64,000 bases of DNA, taken from assembly GCA_030998225.1 (NCBI GenBank), contig JAPYXD010000714.1, positions 4,092,001 to 4,156,000 on the forward strand. Direction: 5' to 3'. Shown piece by piece: positions 1-10,147 of the stretch. The DNA comes from Diplolepis rosae. Lineage: Eukaryota > Arthropoda > Insecta > Hymenoptera > Diplolepididae. The translations under genes and the position numbers were made by a program. The notes beneath the pieces are model-generated. The model did no database searches and had not been told where the DNA came from. It saw only the letters and a list, made by a program, of their open reading frames with translations. The first letter of the stretch is position 1. Each line of letters opens with the position of its first letter.

Positions 1-218
1 ACGTGTTCATATTTTTTAAGTCGCTTCCCTATGTATTTTTATAGCAAATTGTGTAGAATTTTCAATTTTTTATTCGTAAATTTAGTTAGACCTATTCTAT
101 AGTTTCACAAGTGCAATTCATTTATATCGTTTGTCAACACAATGTTTATCCGTCACACGTACAATTTTTTATTCTTTAATTCTTTTCTTTCTTTGTATTT
201 TTATAGAAATAAATCTCA
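1..218. other. AT-rich DNA without a recognised feature
   Basis: No reading frame or repeat that I can name lies here. The segment is AT-rich and leads into the hammerhead-like motif that begins at 219; it may be part of a Penelope-type terminal repeat, but I could not delimit one. Confidence 0.4.
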
Positions 219-247
219 CTGATGAGGACTCCAATCTGAGTCGAAAC
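219..247 (+). ncRNA. Hammerhead-ribozyme-like core motif
   Basis: The order CTGATGA, a 5-bp stem (GACTC with GAGTC around a 6-nt loop), then GAAAC matches the conserved half of a hammerhead ribozyme (CUGANGA, stem II, GAAA). One extra G lies between CTGATGA and the stem. I could not place stem III or the UH cleavage site, so activity is not shown. Hammerhead motifs are known in Penelope-like retroelements, and related motifs occur beside Penelope sequence elsewhere in this window. Confidence 0.4.
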
Positions 248-1706
248 GTTCGAGGAAAAAATGAAACCCTGAGTTTACATTATTTCTGGACCCTAAAGCC
301 AAAGTAAAAAATCATCTATCTATTAATATTATTGAGGGTCGATATAAGCCAGTTATTTATAATTGTAATCAAGATAATGAAAGAATATTGAAAACAATTT
401 GTCAATAAATATGTAATAAATATAAAAAAAAAATTGTTATTTTCAATAAATTGTTCTTTTATATATATTTAATATTTATATATATTATTTTATATATTAT
501 AATACAAAATTTATAATCTAAAATATTTTATATATATATTATATTATAAAATTTATAATATAAAATATTTTATACATATATTATTTTATTTATATATATA
601 TGTATATTTTAAATATATATCCGATCTTAGGAAAAGACTAGTAAAGAGCGAAGTAGAAGGAAAAGAGGTAAAAAGATATTTTGTAAAATCTTGTCGACAA
701 GCTTGGGTTGAATTGACGAGGACTACCTGACACATCACGAATACAGCAGACTCACCAACACGAGTTTGGGCCTTACTCCTACAACTTACTTCTTATCCGT
801 GAGATTTTGGCGATTTTCGAAAGTGTCGATCCTGGTGTTCGGGTTTGGAACTTTACCTACCCCTGGCGTCTTTACTCGCAAGGTTTGGACCATTCAATCG
901 CCCTCGATGTCTCCTCTATACCAGCCCCCTGCATCTTAGCCAGAATGCACGTAATCCGCGAAACGAAAATGTCACAAGAATTGACCGTGGCCGCTAGGGG
1001 CGCTGATTGTTCATGAGGCCTGAATTCATTTTAATGCATGGGAAAAATGCATAAAAATTAAATTTTTGGGGATAAAAACTACTTGATCATATTTTTTTTT
1101 ACAACACATTAAATTAGAAAGTTTTAAATATTATTTAAAGCAATTTTTACTGATATAAAGGGTAATATGCTTAAAATTTGGGCGAATATTGTCTTTGTAA
1201 TTCTGGCTTGAAATTGAAATCAAAGTTCTGTTATCTTCGTTTTAACATTAATATTTACATTGTGATTATTAAATAATAATACTATATTTATTTATATTAT
1301 CAATATTACTGATATTATATCAGTCTTACATATTATAATAGAAAAATTGGCTATTGGAATTCCATCAAATTGAATTATAATACGGGTATTAATTATATCA
1401 TCTTGATTTTGTTAGAAAAATTAGATTTTATTATAGGACATTTTGTATTTTATATTTTAAAACTTCTCAGTAATTGAAAAAATTACATTTTTATGAACAA
1501 AACTTTCACATAAGGAATGAACGTACATTTGGAAAAGTAACAAATATAAATAATTTATAAAATTCCTTTATAAGTATTTGAAAACACTAAGAACAAAGAT
1601 GTTTGTAATAAATAATAATCAACATAATATACTATATTTCATAATAATATAATGGATATTTAGATCTCATATGCACATAATTTATTATGTGTATTTTATC
1701 TATAAT
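248..1706. other. AT-rich non-coding DNA with a GC-richer patch
   Basis: Positions 430-620 are almost pure A/T. A GC-richer patch at about 640-1016 has a 69-codon open frame without a clear ATG and with no family resemblance that I recognise. The rest, to 1706, is AT-rich with no gene or repeat identified. Confidence 0.5.
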
Positions 1707-2512
1707 TAGGGATGGGCGATCTCGATTCGATTCTACGGAGATCGATCTTTTTTACTCGATTAATCGGTTGGATTGATATATTTTTTTTTCGGTCTTTACG
1801 AACGATTTTCCTTTCTTTTTTTCCTGTTTCCTATTTCTATGAACTGTTCCTATGAACTGTTTTTTAGTTTAAAAGTGAGATCAAGGGGTCGACCACGAGA
1901 ATATCCTTAATGTGATTTACAAAGTATATTAATATTATAACCTTTATAATAATACTTCATATTTATGCCAGAAATTTTATCATAAATAATACTTTAAGTG
2001 ATATGCAAAGTTCAAAGTATATTAATATTATAAACTTTACAGTAATACTTCATATTTATGCCAGAAATTTTATCATAAATAATACTTTAAGTGATATGCA
2101 AAGTTCAAAGTATATTAATATTATAAACTTTATAGTAATACTTCATATTTATGTCAGAAACTTTATCACTAATAATACGCATTGCTTTAGAAATTGTGCA
2201 ATTTAAAAAAATAAAAAACGTTCCTGATTCGCAAATATAGTGTGTTTTTTAAGCCTAATTTCCTCTTTTTTTGATATAAACACTTTTTTATTTTGATAAT
2301 TTAAATTCACAAAATATGCAAGTGACAATTATATCTCCAATTGTTATAAAACATTTTAAAAAAAGGTTATTTTACAGAAATTTATCATTTTCAGAATAAG
2401 GTATCGATTTTTGAAGATCGATTCAAAAATCAATCTTTTTAACCGATTAATCGATCAAATTGAATCAATAATTTCAGAATCAATTCTTTTTTTTGAAGAT
2501 CGCCCACCCCTA
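1707..2512. mobile_element. hAT-type non-autonomous element (806 bp)
   Basis: The ends are inverted repeats, tagggatgggcgatct at the left and the complement of taggggtgggcgatct at the right. They are flanked by an identical 8-bp direct repeat TCTATAAT at 1699-1706 and 2513-2520. An 8-bp target duplication is the hAT hallmark. There is no transposase. The inside holds about three copies of a 93-bp AT-rich tandem repeat (about 1920-2190), which alone explains the repetitive 67-codon frame there. The subterminal sequence is rich in ATCGATT-like words on both sides. Confidence 0.75.
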
Positions 2513-2520
2513 TCTATAAT

Positions 2521-2940
2521 ACCTTAAGTTCAGTCAGTCAGCTTTGTTGATTTTTTTATTCAAAGCATTTTAAATTTAGTATAGATTAAATTTTAATAAG
2601 TTAAAGGCGCTCATGATAAATAAACCACAAAACAATGCACTTTTTCAGAGCATTACGTGTAGCCTGTTTTGCAACCTACAGCAACAAATTTCCGCTTTTT
2701 CACATAAATTTTTATATCACCGACTGTTAAAACCATTCCAATTTACCTAAAAAGCACACAAAAGCACTTCAGACACCAATTTTTCACAAAAAACGTTAAA
2801 TTTCAATGTTCTATAATGCTAATCTGTATAAGGTCGGCCTCATGAACAGCCAGCGCCACGGTGGCCAACGGTCAACATCTGTGACATTTTCAACTCCAGA
2901 GATTCCGGGGGCTGCTCTATACCTATCTTCACTCAACGCT
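2521..2940. other. Non-coding sequence upstream of the tandem duplication
   Basis: AT-rich DNA with short frames on both strands around 2806-3018 that overlap each other and resemble no family I know. Nothing supports a gene. Confidence 0.4.
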
Positions 2941-2947
2941 ATAACAG

Positions 2948-3402
2948 CGCGGACCTTTAATTTTAGTTCGAAAAAGATCCGAAAAAGCTTCACGCAATTG
3001 GGGGCGCTGCAAAAGTGATAAACAGTGGCTCTGTTTTACCCTTCAAGTAGTAGCATGAACCTTTCATTTTAGTTCCCAAGAGCATTTCGCAATAGGGCGC
3101 GCTGCGGAAAATCACTCGAAATTAAATACATTACTTTAGCAATCTCCCAACTCATCTCTGCTCTCACATATTATTGTAGCAGGGCGGACTTTTAATTTTA
3201 GTTCGAAAAAGCCGCGGAAAAAGCTTTACGCAATTGGGGGCGCTGCAGAAGTGATAAACAGTGGCTCTGTTTTACCCTTCAAGTAGTAGCATGAACCTTT
3301 CATTTTAGTTCCCAAGAGCATTTCGCAATAGGGCGCGCTGCGGAAAATCACTCGAAATTAAATACATTACTTTAGCAATCTCCCAACTCATCTCTGTTTT
3401 TA
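2948..3402. repeat. Tandem duplication, two copies of about 235 bp
   Basis: The block beginning near 2948 (GCGCGGACCTTTAATTTTAG) recurs near 3183, and both copies end in the same CAATCTCCCAACTCATCTCTG-like sequence (about 3140-3160 and 3376-3396). The copies differ at only a few positions. Each contains GGGGGCGCTGC and GGGCGCGCTGCGG segments, GC-rich for this region. It lies about 0.5 kb upstream of the CSE1L start codon. Confidence 0.8.
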
Positions 3403-3479
3403 ATTATCATCATTTTTTCAATGCATTTGAATGGGAAAGTCAGACCACCTGATCGGAGCGCCATCTGTATTTTTAGTTC

Positions 3480-3924
3480 ACAGGCCGGATGATAAAATAC
3501 TCTACTAACATAACTACGTATACTAACGTAACATATAACAGATTTTTTATTTTAATTTGGAGCATAGATGTTTTGTGAATTTCTTTAAGATGATTGTATT
3601 TGTAAATTATGTAAATTTAAAAGATTCAGTTAATAATAATGAAACAGATAAAACCAAAATTTCATGATTTAAATTTCGCGCCATAATACTGCTAGTTACT
3701 GGCACCACCGCGACGCTGTCTTCATAGTACAATTCCAGAATTTTGAGTACACTTTCTGAGTACAAACCTGGTACAAACGCGATTTCCATTGTGGCAACGC
3801 TGCCTGTCTATTTTGCTCAGTCCTTTGTATGTGAAAGGAGTATATGTAAGAGCCGGTTAATCGTACCCTGAATGTTATTAAACTGATTTTTATTTGTAAA
3901 GAGTAGTTTAACTTATCAGTGAAA
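3480..3924 (+). promoter_or_regulatory. Presumed CSE1L 5' flank and 5' UTR
   Basis: This is the segment just upstream of the CSE1L start codon. It has no TATA box that I can defend. The part at 3700-3850 is less AT-rich than its surroundings. The transcription start cannot be fixed from sequence alone; the call rests on position only. Confidence 0.35.
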
Positions 3925-4009
3925 ATGGAAATCTCCAATGAAAACTTATTTACACTTAGCGAGTACTTAAAACATTCGCTTAGTCCTGATGCGAATATCA
4001 GACGACCAG
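3925..4009 (+). CDS. CSE1L: CSE1L/CAS exportin-2, coding exon 1
   Basis: This exon encodes the first 28 residues plus one base of CSE1L (CAS, exportin-2), a HEAT-repeat karyopherin that returns importin-alpha to the cytoplasm with RanGTP. The peptide runs MEISNENLFTLSEYLKHSL and ends ...IRRP, matching the conserved start of the family in animals in both sequence and length. I use the ATG at 3925, in an AAAATGG context; an upstream in-frame GTG is not needed. The exon ends before GTAAT at 4010. The last G joins CG of exon 2 to make Ala, giving the conserved RRPAEKFLES. Intron 1 is 27,027 bp. Confidence 0.95.
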
Positions 4010-4311
4010 GTAATACGAAATTCTCTTATTATAATTTGATTTCAGAGAAAGGTGTCTCAAGGGATCGTGTTGACTTACTTTATTTTCAATTTGAAATTTT
4101 TGGTATTGGTATAATAAGATAAATTTATATAAAAATTATTAGTAAATTTTAATATCATCGAGTTAATTACAGTACAAGTTTAATTAATTAATCTAAAAAA
4201 CTGTCAAAAAATTAGCATTGTTTCATTTTTAAAGTTAGAGGTTTTACATTAGAGGCGAGTTAGAGAAAAAATCTAAGTGCCTGTAAGGAAGGCATGTAGT
4301 TTCATAAATCT
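4010..4311. other. Start of CSE1L intron 1
   Basis: The intron opens at the splice donor GTAATA (4010). The sequence up to the hairpin at 4312 is AT-rich with no recognised feature. Confidence 0.6.
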
Positions 4312-4657
4312 GTCTGCGATTGATCATCTGTTGTCTGTTCGCATACACGCACGTGTACACAGTGAAAACAATTTTGTGGAATTTTCCCCACGTTCAACGT
4401 GGGCATGATTATTACCCATGTCCAAAGTAGTAAAAATACAATTTTTCACGTAGTGATTTCCGTAGTTGATTTTGGAAATTATACCACAGTGTGATTTCAC
4501 ATAACCATAAAAGTAAAACCACTACGTGGAACATTGTATTTTTACTATCTTGGACATGGGTACTAATCGTGCTCACGTTGAACATGGGAAAATTGCACAA
4601 AATTGTTTTCAGTGTGTACACGTGCGTGTGTGCGAACAAACGATCAATCGCAGAGAC
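4312..4657. repeat. Long inverted repeat (hairpin) near the start of CSE1L intron 1
   Basis: The left arm 4312-4455 and the right arm 4520-4657 are reverse complements at roughly nine positions in ten by eye, separated by a 64-bp spacer. Both arms carry the ACGCACGTGTACACA-type core and the ACCCATGTCCAA block. The hairpin sits about 300 bp after the exon 1 donor, so it is transcribed if CSE1L is. It may be a foldback transposon or the template of a hairpin RNA. Short frames on either strand here are by-products of the palindrome. Confidence 0.85.
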
Positions 4658-5208
4658 ACATATGCAATTCCGTGTTTCGCTCAATGCAACTTATATTTTT
4701 CCTATGGTATGCTGCTATGTTTTCTTCTTTATATAGAATATATTTTCACTTACACTTTGTAATATCTTGAAAAAGGCGTTTAAAAAAACGTTATTTATAA
4801 AAGTTACAGATATTGAAGGTGTTCATGTGGTGAGATAACTGTTTTCACCAGAAGCCCTACTTTTATCAAAGATTGGAATCCTGTTTCTGAAAATGAAACA
4901 TTTTTTTAAAATTATTTTGTGCTGGATATCTTTCGTTGAAGCCAAAATCGGGTTAAAAAAATCTAAGACTATACTTTTTTCATTACATTTTAGGTCTGTT
5001 GAGAAGACTTCATGGAAAAATGACCTGGTAAAAAATTTTCTTTTACTCAGCCGTTACAGATGTATATTATATAGCTGAAAGTAAAGCACTTCAGAATTAT
5101 TGTATTCCATATTGCAGATACATAATTAAGTTTGCGAAAATTAGGTTGTAATTTCAAGCTTATATTCAGATGAAATTTCCATTTGTTTTCAATATAAAAT
5201 TGAAGAGT
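4658..5208. other. AT-rich intron sequence
   Basis: I see no gene, repeat or transposon similarity here beyond short AT-rich frames. Confidence 0.5.
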
Positions 5209-5557
5209 GCGCGGTCAAAACGTGATAAGCGTCACTTTTTTGGAATACGTTTTGATTATGATTTTTTAAAAATCACGCCAACATTTTGCATGAGATAGAT
5301 TTCCAAAATATTGAGTACTTTTTAAAAATGATTTTTTGAAAGTGTGGTAAATGCGGGCCTAACGCGCGGTCAAAACGTGATAATTGCTTATGGGCGCTTA
5401 TGCAAAGATTAATTTCGTAGAACTTTCAAGACTTTAGGGTTTAATTTAATAATTGAATAGTTGTAAAACGGTGGTAAATGAGGGCTGCACTTTTGTGAGA
5501 CATGTTTTTTCGTCTTGTGAAATTTCGGCAATGGCTTTTATCACGTTTTGACCGCGC
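5209..5557. mobile_element. MITE-like element with GCGCGGTCAAAACGTGATAA ends
   Basis: The left end reads GCGCGGTCAAAACGTGATAA and the right end is its reverse complement (about 5538-5557). A third copy of the same 20-bp word lies in direct orientation at about 5367-5386. There is no coding capacity. Target duplications were not clear, so the superfamily is unknown. Confidence 0.65.
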
Positions 5558-6974
5558 TCCCTTCCATTATTAAGGTCATGGGCCATGCAGGTCACGCGAC
5601 CAATTCAGACACTGGCTATCGATTTTTTTCTCCATATGTAAAAATTTGAATCAAAATACATCGATAAAATTTTTTGAAATGATAAATAATAGCATGTAGA
5701 AAAAATGGGGAAAGGCATAGTGCATTAAAATAAATTTTTATTAATAATACCGAATGAATGTCTTGAGTTCTGCCGCACTGGTCTAAAACTGTCAGTAATA
5801 TACTCTGCAAATTTGCTGAAATTACTTATTTTTATATAACTATGAATAATCAAGACTTAACAGATCTATTTCAATAATTTTTTATTCATTCTCCAAAATT
5901 TCGAGATGATATTTTATTCTCCGTGGAAATATAGTTACAGAACTGTAATTTCCGATAACACTTTAGTTTTATATTTTAAAATAAAAAAAATTGCATAATT
6001 TTTACTAAAACGAAGTTAACAAACGTTGCTTATTATCTTCTGATACATGTACCAAATTTTAAGCAAAATATTTTATAAACAGAAAAGTAATCTTACATGG
6101 TTGGATTAACATATAATTTTTTTCACGTGACTTGCTGGCCATGGCCTTAAAACTTATTCATAAATAAAATAATCATATTTTAAAGTTGATGCGAGTAATA
6201 AAGAAATGAGAATTTTTTTTGAAAATTTATTTTTGCCAAATACAGAAATGCTCTTAGATGATTAATATCTTTTGAACAAATTATACGATTATAATGTAAT
6301 GCATTTTAATATACCACATCGGTGTACTAAAAGAAAGGCTGAGTTCGCTATCCAGCGGTATCTGCTTACAATTTAAAAAATAAGGTCATTTTTAGAATTT
6401 TATAAAGTTGAAGAAAGAAATTTATTGAAGAGTTGAATGAAAATACATAATATCTTAACCGTGGCGAAAGAATGAGAAAACAAAAGAAATATGAGGAAAC
6501 AAATGAAAACATGGAAAAGGTCCAGGCGATGAAGTCGGTGGAAATATACATTTTTTTTATATAATCCAACCTTAACTGCAAGAAATTTATTCGAATAGGT
6601 CAAAGAAACCATGAAGGAAACAATCATTCCTTTTAGTCCAAAAGAAGCTTATATAGAGATGACCAAGCGCTTAGAAATTATATTCAGTGAGTCTCAACAT
6701 AATATGATCTGTTTCCTTAAATTATCAAAAAATCTAACGCTAAGAAAACAAGAGAAGCGTGAAAAAGAGGCAAACAACATAGATTATGATGAACTCTGTG
6801 CCGCTTGCCCTGAGAATCATGAATGCACTAGCCTGTGTTAACACTCGACCAGAAGCATCACCTTGTTTGAGCCGTATTTCACGGGCACTAGCAGGAACTC
6901 CATTTTGTCAGTCTAGGAATTTAGGGTAAGAAGATACATTTTTTTTTTTAAATCACTTTTTTTTTAAATCAGAA
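5558..6974. other. AT-rich intron sequence
   Basis: Mostly AT-rich and featureless. A 76-codon frame at 6611-6841 (beginning MKETIIPFSPKEAYIEM) precedes the gypsy gag remnant on the same strand and might be its extreme 5' part, but I cannot show this. Confidence 0.35.
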
Positions 6975-7821
6975 CTTCCAAGAAAGCAAAAAGAAAATTG
7001 AATAAAAAGATGAATATGAAGAAACTCCGAGACGACTTTCCGATTTTATAAGACGTAAAGATAATTCCCGTCAAATGAAGTTTGCCATGAATTTCAAGGA
7101 CGTTCAGGATTCGATTCGAAAGTTTGGCGGCATAGATGTTTATCCGGTTGAGCATTGGATTTCCGAATTTTTAAAGATTCAGCTGACATTTTTGAATGGG
7201 TCGAGCTCGCAAAAGTTGTTTTTGCTAAGAAGTCATTGATCGGTGTGGCAAAAACTCTTGTTCAAAGCGGAGGTTTTAGTAATTCTTAGAAAAAAATTAA
7301 GGAACTGATGCTCGAGAAATTTTCAACAAAAATAAATAGCGCTCAACTCCACGATATGTTGTAAACCGCAAGGAGAACGATAAGACTGTGCAAAATATTT
7401 CCACTTCATGAAGCCACTTTCTTCTAGGGAAAAAATAAAAGTCGACAGACCTATAGAGTACGTCATTGACGGCATTCCAAACAATATTTTCAACAAAATT
7501 GTTCTGTACAGTGCTCCAACCCTCAAAGATTTCAAGAAGACGATTAAAATCTATGAAGAGATATGGAAGAAAAAGTTCGGAGGTTCCAGGCAGAAAAAAA
7601 AAGAAGATTCATCTACTAAGACAAGTATTGAAGACGGCATTGAAATAAAGAAGGCGCCCCTTTCTGTGTTTTTGGACGGTTTCAGTGTAGAGAAGAGTTC
7701 CGATATGTCTCTCGGGCACATCGAAGATGGCGGTATCCATGAGAAAATTTGGACCCTTGTCGCACCTTATACAACAATGGATGTTGGAAGTGATGACATT
7801 GAAATGAACATTGTTGTTTAA
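6975..7821 (+). pseudogene. Ty3/gypsy gag remnant running into pol
   Basis: Broken frames give a gag-like product: VEHWISEFLKIQLTFLNGSS near 7150-7200, then a 137-codon open stretch from 7408 (MKPLSSREKIKVDRPIEYVI, KKTIKIYEEIWKKKFGG). This is the capsid-type sequence of insect gypsy elements that carry a DDFP-type gag. The end of the frame (MDVGSDDIEMNIVV) leads into the region just before RT. There are many stops and frameshifts, and no zinc knuckle is visible. It is non-functional. Confidence 0.6.
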
Positions 7822-8850
7822 AGCGATATTTCTGTTTTCCATAGCCCGCGTAGATTGCTCATACTTGAGCGTGAAATCGTCCAAAAGCAGGTTGATGAAT
7901 GGCTGGAGGGAGTATAGTATTGATTATTGCTGGGTGAACAAGGTGATCGTGAAAGATTAATATCTTTTGACCCTCATTGAGGATAATATTTATGAGCTTA
8001 AAGACTCAAGAGTTTTCAGTACGATTGACTTAAAAATGGTTTTTTTCATGTCGCTGTCGAAAAATATAGTAGAAGATACACAGCTTTTGTTATTGAGGGT
8101 GGTCACTTTGAATTTTTGGGGATTCCGTTTGGTTTAAACAATTCTTAATCACTGTTTCAAAGATTCATAAATCACGTGTTTAACGATTTGATAAAAAAAG
8201 TGTATAATAAAGCGAACATATCTTGACGATTTGGTTGTGTCTGTGAGTAATGAAGAAGAAGCTTTTTAACGATTGAAATTGGTTTTTGAAGTTATGCGAA
8301 AAAGTGGTTTGCAAATAAATATGAAAAAAATGTCGTTTCTTGCAACGAAAAATTGATTTTCTTGGTCAGGTTTTCGAAGATGGTAGGGTTTTTACGTTGC
8401 CAGATAAAGTGGGTGCTGTTTTGGGTTTTGCGGAGCCTTAGAGCGTGAAGGATGTACAAAGTTTCTTAAGTTTTATTCCAGTTTTCTAAAGAGGAAAAAT
8501 CAGATTTCAGACAACTCAAGATGGCCTTGACGCAAGAGCCAGTTTTTTAAATTTACCATCAGGGACGCAAGATGGAGCTGCAACCGACGCTTGTAAGGAT
8601 GGCTATGGCACTGTGTTGATGCAACAGTCACCTGAAGATGAGCAACTCCATTCCGTGAATTTCATCAACAAGAAGATGACAAACGCAAAGCAAAACTACT
8701 CCAGCTACGAACTTAAAGTCTTGGTAACTGTATATGCGCTGAGGAAAGTCCAAGTTTACCTTTTAGGAATACCTTTCAAGATTCTCACCTATTGTTCTGC
8801 TTTTGAACAAATAATGAAAAAGAGAGATCTTTCAACAAGAATATGTTGAC
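7822..8850 (+). pseudogene. Ty3/gypsy reverse transcriptase-RNase H remnant
   Basis: Reading across frames shows the gypsy RT landmarks in order: SPRRLLILERE and KQVDEWL (about 7840-7905), FSTIDLK with the first catalytic Asp (about 8020), a YTAFVIEGGHFEFLGIPFGL block (8075-8135), FQRFINHVF (8155), and YLDD at 8219-8230. The RNase H part follows at 8613-8849 (NAKQNYSSYELKVLV, KVQVYLLGIPFKILT). Frameshifts and stops break every domain. The integrase expected next in pol is missing here, but a matching piece lies at 19.1 kb in the same orientation. Confidence 0.8.
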
Positions 8851-8859
8851 GCTTCAAGT

Positions 8860-9460
8860 AGGTACCCAATCATGATAATTTCTACACAAGACGTGGCTCC
8901 CACTACTCTCCCATGTGGAAGCAAGCCCAATCTAGCGTGCTGTTGGTTGTCACCTTGATATCAAGAATTGTGTTTCTCTAGACTCCGTACAAAAAAGGCG
9001 TGAAACATGCGCCGAATCCAAAATTAGAAAATATATCATTTAAAAAATTACATGTCCTCTCTAGATATTTTGAAAAAGATTTGCCTGAAATAAATACCTG
9101 AAAGATTTCGTAAAATTTCAGGATGATTCAAACAATTGAAAAATAATTTTCTGGCGAAGTTTAACATCAATAAATTTTTAAAATTTCAAAATAGAAAAAT
9201 AGTTAACCTTTTTTAAACTTTTTATTCTCATTTTAAAAGGTAGACTTCATAGTATTTTTTTAACTAATTAAGATATCTCCTTCTTCACAGAAGACCTCTC
9301 TATCGCCTAACGGCACTGTCTTACGGCTGTAATCATTTCAAATTCGTTAGTTGAGTTCGAAATTTTTGCCACTGTTTACATTATCGGAAAATCATTAGTC
9401 GCGAATCGGATAGGATACGTTGCCAATAGGTGTCCTCGTAGACAATCCAAACTCTTATAT
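8860..9460. repeat. Left arm of a large inverted repeat; dispersed repeat sequence
   Basis: Segments at 9020-9250 and 9410-9460 reappear inverted at 17225-17400 and 16340-16480. Examples are the CTGAAAGATTT block and the GTCTACGAGGACACC-type block. Part of the same family (TTGACTCCGT, then the CTGAAAG block) also occurs at 34425-34640. At 9300-9330 a CGCCTAACGGCACTG segment matches the body of the SINE at 24.7 kb. Confidence 0.65.
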
Positions 9461-9464
9461 CGCG

Positions 9465-9560
9465 ATAATGCAAATTAAATTCAAATTTAAAGACTTTGAA
9501 ACCTGATTCCTTTACCACAGAAAGATTTTAAATCCTTTAAATTTGAATTTAATTTGCATT
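9465..9560. repeat. AT-rich palindrome
   Basis: AATGCAAATTAAATTCAAAT at the left and its complement at the right form arms of about 26 bp around a 45-bp loop. The loop includes CCACAGAAAGATTT, the tail sequence of the tRNA-like SINE in this window. Confidence 0.7.
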
Positions 9561-9639
9561 AATTTCGAGACATGTTTGGATTAATGTCTTCAGTTTTTAT
9601 CTTGACCCAAAAATAAACTCGATATAGTGTCTTTATATT

Positions 9640-9784
9640 GGCAATGGGTCACTTAATTTTTATAAAAAACGCGCAAAAAACTTATGCAAGAGGGAAAGCT
9701 GCCAAGCTCAAAGGCGTCTAGGAACAAGACCGCTCCGAAACACAGTCCTCTAAAAACGTGAAAAAAACTCCTGTTTGGCAGATT
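9640..9784 (-). mobile_element. Penelope-type terminal repeat, left piece split by the LINE
   Basis: On the minus strand this piece joins 15242 onward. Read together, it aligns with the terminal-repeat-like sequence at 30630-30750 (GCGAAT..., then TCTTG...GACGCC, then AAGTTTTTTGC). The LINE at 9785-15228 separates the two halves. No coding sequence is present. Confidence 0.55.
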
Positions 9785-10147
9785 TTTTTTTTTTTGGTGA
9801 GGAGGAAAAATGGTGAAATCTTTTATAGACGTTGTACAGGACTCTCCTAGGTCGGATCTAGGCATACCTGTTAAAACCAAAAAACCCCTTCTCTCAAACC
9901 AATACACCGCCCGCGGAACCGCCTTTCGGCTATAAACTTCGCGGGCAGTTGGTTCCAGCTTAAAGTCGCGTACGACTCTTCCGTCGTCCGTTCGCCCGGG
10001 ACTCTCATCCGCGGACACACGCCTGTTAGGCAGGCTGACTAGCCGCGCTAACCAGGGGAAGAATAATAAGATTCCTCCCCCGGTCAATGCGGACAGCCAA
10101 GTCCACCCAAGACCGCAGGACCGCGGGTGCAGGCCCCGATGCGATGT

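Noticed and set aside
219..247. A proven self-cleaving ribozyme
   Set aside because: Only the CUGANGA-stem-GAAAC half is visible; stem III and the cleavage site could not be placed, so only a hammerhead-like motif is claimed.
807..1016. 69-codon frame as a gene exon
   Set aside because: It has no ATG at its start, no recognisable family and no convincing splice sites.
2003..2206. 67-codon frame with an internal protein repeat
   Set aside because: It follows a 93-bp AT-rich DNA tandem repeat whose length is a multiple of three.
4412..4762. Overlapping 78-90 codon frames on both strands
   Set aside because: They arise from the long hairpin, whose arms read alike on the two strands.
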